DNA of 64,000 bases from Solirubrobacterales bacterium. GTDB lineage: Bacteria; Actinomycetota; Thermoleophilia; Solirubrobacterales; 70-9. Shown here piece by piece: positions 57,650 through 64,000 of this stretch. Below the pieces are notes generated by a model that saw only the letters and a program-made list of their open reading frames with translations, ran no database searches and was not told the origin of the DNA. The stretch spans positions 62,001 to 126,000 of the forward strand of contig JAFKLL010000014.1 in assembly GCA_017304845.1 (NCBI GenBank). Direction: 5' to 3'. The translations under genes were made by a program, and so were the position numbers. Position 1 is the first letter of the stretch. Every line of letters starts with the position of its first letter.

Positions 57650-58894
57650 GTGTTGGCTCACTCACTGCTCGCCGCTGCGTTTTCGGCTGGCGTGATGCTG
57701 GCCGCGGTCGCGACGCCGGCCCAGGCCTCGTCCCTGCCTTCTTTCCCGCTGCCGCCCGAAGGTGGGGGCTCCGCCTCGATCTCGGCCGGAGCCGAAGTCC
57801 TGGTCAGACAAGACGCCAACCTGACGGTCGCCAACCGGGCGGGCGGCATGCCGACCTCTTCGGTGCCGGGACGGCAGCTGGCCGGCGCGACCATCAAGGT
57901 CGAGACCTATGGGCAGGGAACATCCACGCCGACCTACTTCGTCAACGGAGCGGTCACCCTCGCCGGAGTTCCGACCAGTGACCCCGATGCCGAGCTGAAC
58001 TTGGGCTTCGGTCACAGAAAGGGAACTGTCTGCGAGCTGGCTGCCCTACTCACGACCGATACCGGCGACTACTGGGGCACCCGCTACGAGTTCGTCGGCT
58101 ACAACCCCGACTACTTCCCGACCCCATCCCGGCCTTGGGAATGCGTTGCCGTCTTCCTCGACGACAGCTTCTCCGGAACGCCGCCGACCGCCACGTATGA
58201 CGCCTTCGTCGCGCCGCTGGTCGACACCAGAGAGTCGCCCCGGCTCAGCGTCACCAGGGTTGACCTGTTGGGCCAGAAGCAGAAGACGCTGCGACTGGTC
58301 CCTGGCGTCGCGACCCGGATCGGGGTCTCCTTCCGAAACGCGGGCAAGGTGGCGACCGGCAAGCTGACCGTCAAGGGCTCCGGCAAGGGAATCCGGGTCA
58401 GGTCGCAACGGACCGGGCCGCTCGCGAGCGAATCCTCCGGATCGGCCAGCGTGCCGGTGCGCCTGACCGGCCGCCAGAAGAAGACGAGCCTGAGGATCGT
58501 GGTCGGCGACGGCAGCACCCGAGCGGTGCGAAAGCTCCGGGTAGTCCGGGTCAAGCCACCGCGACGACCCCTGGCCGGCAGCTATCGCAGCCCGAGCGGC
58601 AACGTCCGGTTCGACGTGCGGGGCGGCCGGATGATCGGCTGGACGGGGACGATGACCACCCGCTGCGGCGGGTTCCCCGACCCCTACACCTACTCGACCA
58701 ACACCTACTCGTTCCCGAGCCGGAAGATCCCGCGCAACGGCATCCTCCAGACCTCCGCAAGAGGCAGCAACTACGGCACCTCGCTTCGCCTCCGCATCGT
58801 CGGCGGCAAGGTCACCCGAGGGCTGTTCAACTACGCCGGCCCGGCCCGCTGCTCCGCCAGCCTCGCTTTCGAGGCAAAGCGCGCTGGTCGCTGA
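57650..58894 (+). CDS. secreted protein with CARDB-like and basic C-terminal domains
   Basis: 414 residues from GTG 57650 (AGGGGA 10 nt upstream); longer non-ATG starts lack a signal peptide at the end. Signal SLLAAAFSAGVMLAAVATPA ending QAS. Residues 25-190 hold a Cys-containing beta domain. ATRIGVSFRNAGKVATGKLT near 230 is a CARDB-like module, then KTSLRIVVGDGSTRAVRKL. A C-terminal domain GSYRSPSGNVRFDVRGGRMI, with Cys in TTRCGGFPDP and PARCSASLAF, closes it. Last host-type gene before the tRNA-His junction at 58908. Confidence 0.8.
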   Translation: MLAHSLLAAAFSAGVMLAAVATPAQASSLPSFPLPPEGGGSASISAGAEVLVRQDANLTVANRAGGMPTSSVPGRQLAGATIKVETYGQGTSTPTYFVNGAVTLAGVPTSDPDAELNLGFGHRKGTVCELAALLTTDTGDYWGTRYEFVGYNPDYFPTPSRPWECVAVFLDDSFSGTPPTATYDAFVAPLVDTRESPRLSVTRVDLLGQKQKTLRLVPGVATRIGVSFRNAGKVATGKLTVKGSGKGIRVRSQRTGPLASESSGSASVPVRLTGRQKKTSLRIVVGDGSTRAVRKLRVVRVKPPRRPLAGSYRSPSGNVRFDVRGGRMIGWTGTMTTRCGGFPDPYTYSTNTYSFPSRKIPRNGILQTSARGSNYGTSLRLRIVGGKVTRGLFNYAGPARCSASLAFEAKRAGR

Positions 58895-58907
58895 GGTTTC
58901 CAGGAGG

Positions 58908-58951
58908 GTTGGACGACGGGATTCGAACCCGCGACCGCCTGGACCACAATC
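58908..58951 (-). pseudogene. tRNA-His 3' fragment, probable element attachment site
   Basis: Reading the minus strand: anticodon loop TTGTGGT with anticodon GTG (58947-58945), 3' anticodon stem CCAGG, variable CGGTC, T-arm GCGGG-TTCGAAT-CCCGT, acceptor strand CGTCCAA and C73, the His-tRNA discriminator. The 5' half is absent: the upstream bases GTCGA cannot pair with CCAGG. A tyrosine integrase crossing over in the anticodon loop leaves exactly such a remnant at one end of an island. Host sequence would be to the left, the element to the right. Confidence 0.85.
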
Positions 58952-59356
58952 GACCTCGCTGCCACGGCGGTCCTCGAAAAAGTGGCCCGCTAGCAGGGCT
59001 TTTGTGAAAGACAGGACACCGGCCTTGAACCAGATATGTGTCGATATGAGGACCATACGCGGGCATTCCAGGCACTTCGATCGTCGAGTGCCTGAAAATT
59101 GAACGCAAGATAAGTCGGTTCAAATCGACTGCCACGAAGGAGGCGGGGCCGGTATCGTCAACCGCTAGTGATCGACTAGTCGCCGAAGATGTATCACCCC
59201 ATCCCTACGCTTCCGCAAATGGATTTCACGGAACCTCATCGCGCCGCCGGAACGGCGAAGGCTTCCTCATTCAGATCATGTAGTTGAAGGCCTGACCTAT
59301 GGCTACGAGGAGACAGTCAGTCGTATCCGCTCAGCCTAAGCAGAGAGGGTCGACAT
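58952..59356. other. non-coding junction region of the element
   Basis: About 400 bp of lower G+C without a credible gene. It holds one clear hairpin, 59069-59094 (CAGGCACT with AGTGCCTG), followed by AAAATT on the plus strand, and a CTAGT-GATCG-ACTAG palindrome near 59164. No integrase or repeat of the tRNA fragment is visible. Confidence 0.5.
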
Positions 59357-59656
59357 CTAGAAGGGTCCAACTGTAGCCGACACGTCGTCCGGCGTGGTCA
59401 CGGTGTAGAAGGTAGTGATTTGACCACAGTTGATCCCGACGTAAGTCATGCCGATGTCTTCGTTCTGGATGTGCCGGTGAAAGAAGGTGGCCGTCCCATC
59501 GCGGATCATCCTCTTCAGATCGTCAAGGTCCACCTCACGAATGAAGTGCCGGTGGCCGTTCGTCAGGACGATGCAGATGGCCATCCTTGGATCAGTGAAG
59601 TCGTACATGCTCGCGTCTATGATGCGCGGCTCGATTTCGTAGGTCGGTGCTTCCAT
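59357..59656 (-). CDS. hypothetical small protein of the element
   Basis: 99 residues. Acidic to neutral, soluble, with MAICIVLTNGHRHFIREVDL, DDLKRMIRDGTATFFHRHIQ and YVGINCGQITTFYTVTTP. No TM or signal. Several His residues (GHRHF, FHRHI). Not a family I recognise. Codon use is less G/C-biased than the left part of the window, which suits horizontally acquired DNA. Confidence 0.6.
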   Translation of the reverse strand: MEAPTYEIEPRIIDASMYDFTDPRMAICIVLTNGHRHFIREVDLDDLKRMIRDGTATFFHRHIQNEDIGMTYVGINCGQITTFYTVTTPDDVSATVGPF

Positions 59657-59723
59657 GACTCTCCCGTCGGACTGGTTGTCGGAGACGCCACCTCAGACTA
59701 GCGGCCAGCCGGAACCCAAACCG

Positions 59724-60296
59724 TCACTTGCCGTAGATGGCCTCAGACATCGCCTTGTAGAAGCGGACCATCCTTACTCTCTTCTTGGGATGCCAGTACC
59801 GGAGCCGGTACCAGAAGATGAGGGCGTCAAAGTGCTTGGGAAGCTCGCGGCGAGGAGGGACGAACTCCTGGGTGGGCGCGTAGCTCCATTGCCGGTAGAT
59901 GTCGAGAGCCGCGATCCCGGTGACCGTGGACTGGTACACCGCCTGAGCCGTCTTGACCTCTGCCTTGGTGACAAAAAGCGGCTTGGTCTCCATCGGCTGA
60001 TTGCCGTTGCCGAAGTCATCGGGGAGGTTGACCCGAGCTTCCTTCTCGTTGGCCGTCAGCATTTCCACTCGGATGATGAGGTTGAGGCTAGTTCCACCGT
60101 TCGTGATCCTGATGTCTATCCCGGTGTCTCCCTCACCAAAGTCGAGCGGCATGACAGTGGGGAAGTTGAGGAGAAGCTTCCGCCGCTCCTTGCGCTCCTG
60201 CTTTCGGTCACGGTAGATCGTGTACCCGGGCGAGACCAGGGCCAGAAAGATGGCCACGGCTGATCTATCGCTGATCTCCAAGGCCAGCACCGTCAT
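59724..60296 (-). CDS. hypothetical protein with N-terminal membrane helix
   Basis: 190 residues. A hydrophobic segment near residues 12-28 (SAVAIFLALVSPGYTIY) is followed by a charged DRKQERKERRK stretch, so the body is probably cytoplasmic. The body has GEGDTGIDIRITNGGTSLNL, IIRVEMLTANEKEARVNLPD and a C-terminal WYRLRYWHPKKRVRM. Looks like a membrane-linked accessory protein. Unrecognised. Element-type composition. Confidence 0.65.
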   Translation of the reverse strand: MTVLALEISDRSAVAIFLALVSPGYTIYRDRKQERKERRKLLLNFPTVMPLDFGEGDTGIDIRITNGGTSLNLIIRVEMLTANEKEARVNLPDDFGNGNQPMETKPLFVTKAEVKTAQAVYQSTVTGIAALDIYRQWSYAPTQEFVPPRRELPKHFDALIFWYRLRYWHPKKRVRMVRFYKAMSEAIYGK

Positions 60297-60330
60297 GCTG
60301 GCAAGACCCTAGCGGGCAGACGGGAAAGAA

Positions 60331-60360
60331 CCCCGCCAACCGTGGCAGCGGTTGGCGGGG
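60331..60360 (-). terminator. 12-bp stem terminator
   Basis: CCCCGCCAACCG pairs perfectly with its complement around 6 nt; on the minus strand TTCTTTCCC follows. It ends the structured transcript. Confidence 0.8.
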
Positions 60361-60453
60361 CCGATCCGCATGACCTGGATTGGGTTGGCGGATTGTTCCC
60401 TGCTGCTCCGCAGCCGAACTGATGCGGAGATAGCCGGTCAAGACCGGCTCGTA

Positions 60454-60525
60454 CTACATAGCTAACTGAACCAGGACGAATACCAAGATTACTGTCCAGT
60501 AGTTTAATTCAACTGACACCTTCAT
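60454..60525 (-). CDS. 23-residue hydrophobic peptide
   Basis: ATG 60525 to TAG 60454. The peptide is one hydrophobic helix, MKVSVELNYWTVILVFVLVQ followed by LAM. The SD AGGAGGTGATCC lies in the loop of a hairpin whose 3' arm touches the ATG. Size and hydrophobicity recall type I toxins and other small membrane peptides. Translation is not proven; a strong promoter and SD support it. Confidence 0.5.
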   Translation of the reverse strand: MKVSVELNYWTVILVFVLVQLAM

Positions 60526-60548
60526 GCGCTGGATCACCTCCTCAGCGC
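60526..60548 (-). promoter_or_regulatory. Shine-Dalgarno hairpin
   Basis: GCGCTG-AGGAGGTGATC-CAGCGC. The 15 nt AGGAGGTGATCCAGC are complementary to the 3' tail of 16S rRNA (GCTGGATCACCTCCT). The stem partly hides the pairing region and abuts the ATG. Confidence 0.65.
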
Positions 60549-60583
60549 GCTAGACCGGACAGTTCACTGACTGTCTTATAGAC

Positions 60584-60612
60584 ATTATCGCAGATTTCGC
60601 ACCTTAATTCAA
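60584..60612 (-). promoter_or_regulatory. promoter of structured transcript
   Basis: TTGAAT, 17-bp spacer, GATAAT on the minus strand. Start of RNA is expected near 60577, just before the first stem. Confidence 0.7.
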
Positions 60613-60692
60613 CAGTCAGATAGAGCTGTAAGCCACATCTTCTCCTACACGGCCGGTGAGTAGTGGACACATCTCCGGGATATAAGTACACG

Positions 60693-60724
60693 ACGCGAAG
60701 CGGGCCAATCTTCCCGCTTCGCGT
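60693..60724. terminator. 12-bp stem terminator, probably bidirectional
   Basis: ACGCGAAGCGGG pairs perfectly with CCCGCTTCGCGT around 8 nt. It lies 10 nt past the stop at 60734 on the minus strand, and GTGTCTCTTGTCT follows on the plus strand. Confidence 0.75.
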
Positions 60725-60733
60725 GTCTCTTGT

Positions 60734-61608
60734 CTATACCTCTACGCGCTCTTTCAGGCTTCCGAGCTTAGTGCCCAGGACCCGTGACACCTGCTGAAAC
60801 AGGTTGTACCTTGGCATGATGGTCGCAGTGAGTGCCTCTTCAGAGAGCGCTTTGTCGATCTCAGTGGGGTTCCACCGTGCGCTGCCTTTGACGGCAAGTA
60901 CCCCCATCACCGCCTCAACCAACTGCTGGGAGTACCACTCTCGAATCACCTCGGGCACGGTTTGCTCTACTCCGGGGTGGCCCTCGTACGAGCGGACGAA
61001 ATGTGCAACCAGGTCCGTATACACCCGGAAATCCTCGTTGATCAGGATCACGTTCTGAGTGCTGTTTTGGTATGAAGCCGCTCGATCCTCCAGAGGACCA
61101 TCGGGGTCTCTGGTGCCCTTGCTCACAGAAACCCATTCGATGTCCGGGAACCGAGACGTAGGACTCAGCTCCTCGGCCGGGTCGCCGTCTTCATCAACGA
61201 ACGCTCCGTACAGATCCGCGGCGGTGCCGCCAGCACCGCCCGACTTCGAAGTGGTCTCCTTATCGGTATCGCCTTCACCGGAAGCTCCGCCAGCGGCCTC
61301 CCCGGCCGTGTGTTAGTACTTCCGTCAGCCGTCCTCCTGTACCGGGTGAACCGTATAAGTTCCTCGATCTTCTTGAGCCTTGCCTTGATGTTCTCGGCAT
61401 GGTCGCCCTCGCTGTCTCGTCCAAGCAGCTCTTCCATCATCTTCCGGATGGGTTTTGGGAGGTTCGTCCGGAATTCGAGCGCCCATTCCTCCCAGGGGAG
61501 CGGCTCCCCTTCAGCCAAGAGCTGGCTTCTAGCGGTGTTTGGAGTGATCAGCTGTCCGGGGTCCGGCTCCACGTAGATCAACCACGACGAGAACTCGAGG
61601 CCGACCGT
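60734..61608 (-). pseudogene. truncated and frameshifted remnant of a larger protein, possibly GHKL/Hsp90-like ATPase
   Basis: Two overlapping frames make one protein. Frame A (61608-61165) reads TVGLEFSSWLIYVEPDPGQL, LPWEEWALEFRTNLPKPIRK and ELLGRDSEGDHAENI. Frame B (61312-60734) continues with a Gly/Ala/Ser linker, FPDIEWVSVSKGTRDPDGPL, NVILINEDFRVYTDLVAHFV and QVSRVLGTKLGSLKERVEV. One frame change lies between 61165 and 61312. Frame A has no proper start: it opens after a TGA with no SD, so the N-terminus (where an ATPase domain would be) is missing. The C-terminal pattern recalls Hsp90-like ATP-binding proteins of defence islands, but this is weak. Confidence 0.6.
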
Positions 61609-61968
61609 TCAGAAACGCTCGCAGCCCCAACCTCGACAGACACGATCCGCCTCCACTACCCCACCTCCCGCCACCATCAGCCGTGAACGATCCCAGACGA
61701 ATCGACCGTCCACCTCCGGACAGAAGACCAACGGTCACAAGTCAACCAAGACCCGCCCTTCCAGGTCCAGAACCCGCCAAGCCAACCAAGCAGCCGGCTC
61801 TCAATTCAGTGTCGAATCAAGCGTGTCGACGGCCTCGACACCGGCTGCGCCATCCAGTCCGACCACCAGCACACCGAGCGCTCCCCCACCGAGTCCAGAC
61901 CAGGCGGCACAACAGCAGTTCGGGCTTCCCTAGAGACAGAACCCGGCATTCGGAGATCGGAACAACCC
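61609..61968. other. non-coding region upstream of the remnant
   Basis: About 360 bp. A 113-codon plus-strand frame (61683-62024) runs through the terminator stem and has Pro/Arg-rich nonsense content, so I reject it. Probably decayed sequence of the 5' part of the remnant gene. Confidence 0.5.
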
Positions 61969-62003
61969 GGGGCTGCCGAGACATCATTTGTCTCGGCAGC
62001 CCC
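61969..62003 (-). terminator. 15-bp stem terminator after protease gene
   Basis: GGGGCTGCCGAGACA pairs perfectly with its complement around TCATT, 9 nt past the protease stop. Confidence 0.85.
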
Positions 62004-62011
62004 GATACTGC

Positions 62012-63247
62012 CTACGGCGCGTAGACCAACGTGGCACCGAGCTTGTTCAGTGCCCAGTTGATCGCACCGGCGTATGAATGAACCGCGTCACCATCTCCGC
62101 AATGCGGATCGTGGTCGTTCGAATCGATCCATCCGTCGAATACTCCCCATGCCTTCGTTCCGTTGAAGACCGGGCCGCCGCTATCGCCTCCTTCGCTGCA
62201 CGCAGTGAACCGAATGAAATCTGTGCCCCCTCGGTCCGGCGTGTAGTCCTTTTTGGTGACATAGCCGCATCTGCGGCCGGTGGTCTGTCCAGCGCGGCAC
62301 AACGTTTGACCGAAGGCAACCTCCGCCCAAGTGCCCATGGACTCCACGGGAAACTGCTGATCGGTGTCTTCGCGATAGATCCAAGGATTAGCGTTGAACG
62401 GAGCGTTGACGCTGATCCTCTCGGCGTCCACACCCCCATACAGGTAATGGGCCTGCACGGTCCCGAACTCGGTCGGCAAGACTTCGCCGTGATAGCGATG
62501 TTGAGACGGCAGGGCTCCGCCGGTCGATCCATAGGGCAGGTTCGAGCAGTGAGCCGCGGAAAGAACCTGCTTCTCGCCAGCGACCATGATCGTGAACCCG
62601 ACGGAACACTTGAATGTGTCGAATGAGGGCTGATTCCGGGCGGCGATCCCAGCCCTCAGCTCCTTGCCGCACCTCTTTCGGCTTGTGCATGAAGCGGGAT
62701 GTCCGAGCCCTCCTTCTTGTACAACCACCAGATCTCCATAGGTTCTCTCGAACACGTCTCTTGTTTCCTGCGAAACCTTCGGCATGATTGCCTCTACCTT
62801 GCCGCTCCAAACGTCAGATTGCAGGTCGAAATGAGGGCTTTCCAGGTCGGCAAGGGGACCTTCTCCCGATTTTGCCGCTTCCCTGTCACCGGCGATCTCC
62901 TTGATATGGGCCCTGAGCGCGACATGTGAAAGCGGAACTGATATGGGCCTGAGCAACTCAGGCTGCGGAAAGCTTTCGGCTATCTCAGATACTTTCTCGG
63001 CGGCACCCTCGGTGAAACCCACCTCGACTCCGTTCTCGGGATGACCCGGCTCGATCCGAACCCAGCCATACTGATCCGGCCATTTCTTCATGGCCATCGG
63101 ACCTATGTCCGCGATCGCGGCAGACAGAACATTGTCGTCTGCCTCTTGACTACCACTTGTGTCAGCCGCCATCGACCGAACCCCCAGCGAGAGTAGACAA
63201 AGTGCCGCCAGAAAACTACACACGGACATAACTACGCTTCGAGACAT
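62012..63247 (-). CDS. secreted trypsin-like (S1) serine protease with pro-region
   Basis: 411 residues; AGGGGGAG precedes the ATG. Signal VVMSVCSFLAALCLLSLGVR ending SMAA. Residues 30-215 form a pro-region with paired helices (SHVALRAHIKEIAGDREAAK). The catalytic domain starts near 218: KCSVGFTIMVAGEKQVLSAA then HC gives the His, YGGVDAERISV the likely Asp, and FTACSEGGDSGGPVFNG the nucleophile Ser. Cys pairs (SAAHC, CRAGQTTGRRC, DPHCGDGD) suit disulphides of streptogrisin-like enzymes. Likely an extracellular protease, self-activated by removal of the pro-region. Its place in an element of lower G+C suggests acquisition. Confidence 0.9.
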   Translation of the reverse strand: MSRSVVMSVCSFLAALCLLSLGVRSMAADTSGSQEADDNVLSAAIADIGPMAMKKWPDQYGWVRIEPGHPENGVEVGFTEGAAEKVSEIAESFPQPELLRPISVPLSHVALRAHIKEIAGDREAAKSGEGPLADLESPHFDLQSDVWSGKVEAIMPKVSQETRDVFERTYGDLVVVQEGGLGHPASCTSRKRCGKELRAGIAARNQPSFDTFKCSVGFTIMVAGEKQVLSAAHCSNLPYGSTGGALPSQHRYHGEVLPTEFGTVQAHYLYGGVDAERISVNAPFNANPWIYREDTDQQFPVESMGTWAEVAFGQTLCRAGQTTGRRCGYVTKKDYTPDRGGTDFIRFTACSEGGDSGGPVFNGTKAWGVFDGWIDSNDHDPHCGDGDAVHSYAGAINWALNKLGATLVYAP

Positions 63248-63308
63248 GCTCCCCCTCTAAAGAGATAGTTGGACTCGACCAGACTAGCACCGTCTCTCGT
63301 GCGTCAAT

Positions 63309-64000
63309 TCATGGTTCTGAGATGACCGAATGGACCCAGTTCAAGCCTTGCGTCCCGGAATTGGCATCCTTGCCCCAGATGGAGATCGTGCTCCCGTCGG
63401 GGCCAGAGCGGATACGTGCCGGATAGGGGATGTATTTGGCACTTATCGGATAGCGATAGTCGGGGATCGAGAAGTGCGTCCCGGGACGCCAGTCTTTGAT
63501 TCCCAGCTTGAATCTCCACCGACCGTGTGAATCTGTCCAGTGTTCCCTCCAGAGCATGGTGATTCGACCACGGGGAAGCGGGGCGATATCGGAGAGGATG
63601 TCTCGCTTCTTCGTTACGTCAAGTCGCAGGCCCTCGATCTCGCGGGGAGGGCCGGGGAATCGTCCGTGGGAGAAGCTCACGAACTCGTAGGCCCTGGGCA
63701 GACCGCCGGGCTCCTGGGTGCCCCAGACCATCGTGACACGGCCGTTGGGGCTGACGGCGAGATCACCCCCGTCGGTGAACTCGCCGGGCGTGCTCACGAA
63801 CCGCATGCGCGAGAACCGACGGTTCGGCTGCCGTATGGAAAGCCTGACGCCCAGCCAGATCTTCGGAGAGCCACCGATCCGTAGGTACTGTCGGCCCTTG
63901 TTGTCCTGCTCCAGGTCAAGATCGAATGGCACGCAACTCGAGTTCGGGATCTCTCGCGGTTTCGAGAATCTCGTTCCACGGACATCGACGTAACTCGCGT
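63309..64000 (-). CDS. C-terminal part of a repeat (beta-propeller-like) protein, 5' end outside window
   Basis: The frame is open from the right edge to TGA 63309, at least 229 residues; a GTG at 63932 is only internal. It starts ASYVDVRGTRFSKPREIPNS, and the C-terminal 180 residues carry propeller-like repeats of about 45 residues: GGDLAVSPNGRVTMVWGTQE, DIAPLPRGRITMLWREHWTD and GPDGSTISIWGKDANSGTQG. Each has a 'P.GrvTmvW' strand. No signal is visible because the N-terminus is missing. Likely extracellular. Function unknown. Confidence 0.75.
   Translation of the reverse strand, partial: ASYVDVRGTRFSKPREIPNSSCVPFDLDLEQDNKGRQYLRIGGSPKIWLGVRLSIRQPNRRFSRMRFVSTPGEFTDGGDLAVSPNGRVTMVWGTQEPGGLPRAYEFVSFSHGRFPGPPREIEGLRLDVTKKRDILSDIAPLPRGRITMLWREHWTDSHGRWRFKLGIKDWRPGTHFSIPDYRYPISAKYIPYPARIRSGPDGSTISIWGKDANSGTQGLNWVHSVISEP

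Larger units (their letters stand above)
60320..60577 (-). ncRNA. structured transcript carrying a 23-residue hydrophobic ORF
   Basis: From a good promoter at 60584-60612 to the hairpin at 60331-60360, the minus strand forms in turn five stems: GACAGT/ACTGTC (60558-60575), GCGCTG/CAGCGC (60526-60548), AGCCGGTC/GACCGGCT (60432-60449), CTCCGCA/TGCGGAG (60406-60429) and the terminal stem. The ORF at 60454-60525 lies between stems 2 and 3. The compact layout suggests a regulated small mRNA. No match to a known RNA class is recognised. Confidence 0.55.

Noticed and set aside
59113..59130. GTCGGTTCAAATCGAC looks like a tRNA T-arm.
   Set aside because: The G-C closing pair fits, but the next stem pairs fail with a 7-nt loop and no acceptor, anticodon or D-arm is near.
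60526..60548. Possible fragment of a 16S rRNA gene (GCTGGATCACCTCCT on the plus strand).
   Set aside because: Only the last 15 nt match; the helix 45 sequence that should precede it is absent. It is better read as an extended SD on the minus strand.
61683..62024. 113-codon plus-strand frame.
   Set aside because: It runs through the protease terminator, has no SD and Pro/Arg/Ser-rich composition typical of chance frames in G+C-rich DNA.
1..64000. CRISPR array, insertion sequence, transposase, rRNA operon or replication origin.
   Set aside because: No regularly spaced repeats, no transposase motifs, no rRNA and no DnaA-box cluster were seen.

Overview
The window looks like a chromosome segment of a G+C-rich Gram-positive actinobacterium. 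The lineage guess is Thermoleophilia (Solirubrobacter/Conexibacter-like). It rests on strongly G/C-ending codons, a CsoR-type copper regulator, HtaA-domain surface proteins, dimeric branched-chain E1/E2 enzymes, and several secreted proteins ending in an Arg/Lys-rich beta-type tail. This is an inference; no rRNA or marker gene is present to prove it.

Layout, left to right. 1-7.4 kb: housekeeping and accessory singletons (SnoaL-like protein cut by the window edge, luciferase-like monooxygenase, secreted protein, AraC regulator, DHA2 exporter, DEAD-box helicase with a DbpA-type RNA-binding tail). 7.4-30.1 kb: a long, mostly minus-strand nitrogen and carbon catabolism block. It holds alanine dehydrogenase, agmatinase-family ureohydrolase, a complete Liv-type ABC importer, an M20 amidohydrolase, a FluG-like pair (amidohydrolase plus glutamine-synthetase-like ligase), two class III aminotransferases, a class I aminotransferase, an SDR, a PucR regulator, a succinate-semialdehyde-type dehydrogenase, and a GntR-controlled 2-oxoacid dehydrogenase operon (E1alpha, E1beta, E2). 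Together these fit import and stepwise deamination of amino acids, polyamines or guanidino compounds into central metabolism.

30.1-37.1 kb: a copper-resistance operon (copZ, a membrane-anchored beta protein, CPC-type CopA, CPH-type CopB, csoR, a small membrane protein, then a Met/His-rich DUF305 protein). Two CsoR-like palindromes lie in front of copZ. 37.1-44.7 kb: L-2-hydroxyglutarate oxidase family enzyme, a small secreted protein, a VanY-type carboxypeptidase divergent from a VanRS-like two-component system, a beta-helix surface protein, an ArsR/SRPBCC pair and a VOC protein.

44.7-53.2 kb is the most interesting part. A clear cobalamin riboswitch precedes a 1,326-residue fibronectin-type surface protein. 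This is followed by a neocarzinostatin-fold-like small secreted protein preceded by tandem TTAGG/CCTAA boxes, and then a 1,140-residue double-HtaA (haem-binding family) surface protein. Each gene ends in a strong hairpin. The set reads as a surface system for tetrapyrroles (corrinoid and haem) or iron. 53.2-58.9 kb: more secreted proteins, an alpha/beta hydrolase, an XRE regulator and an ankyrin lipoprotein.

58.9-64.0 kb appears to be an integrated element. A 44-bp 3' fragment of a tRNA-His gene, cut at the anticodon loop, marks the junction. To its right base composition drops, and genes are orphan, truncated or frameshifted. This part also holds a compact structured transcript encoding a 23-residue hydrophobic peptide whose Shine-Dalgarno sits in a hairpin loop and is complementary to 15 nt of the 16S rRNA tail. 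A secreted trypsin-like protease and the C-terminal part of a repeat protein run to the right edge.
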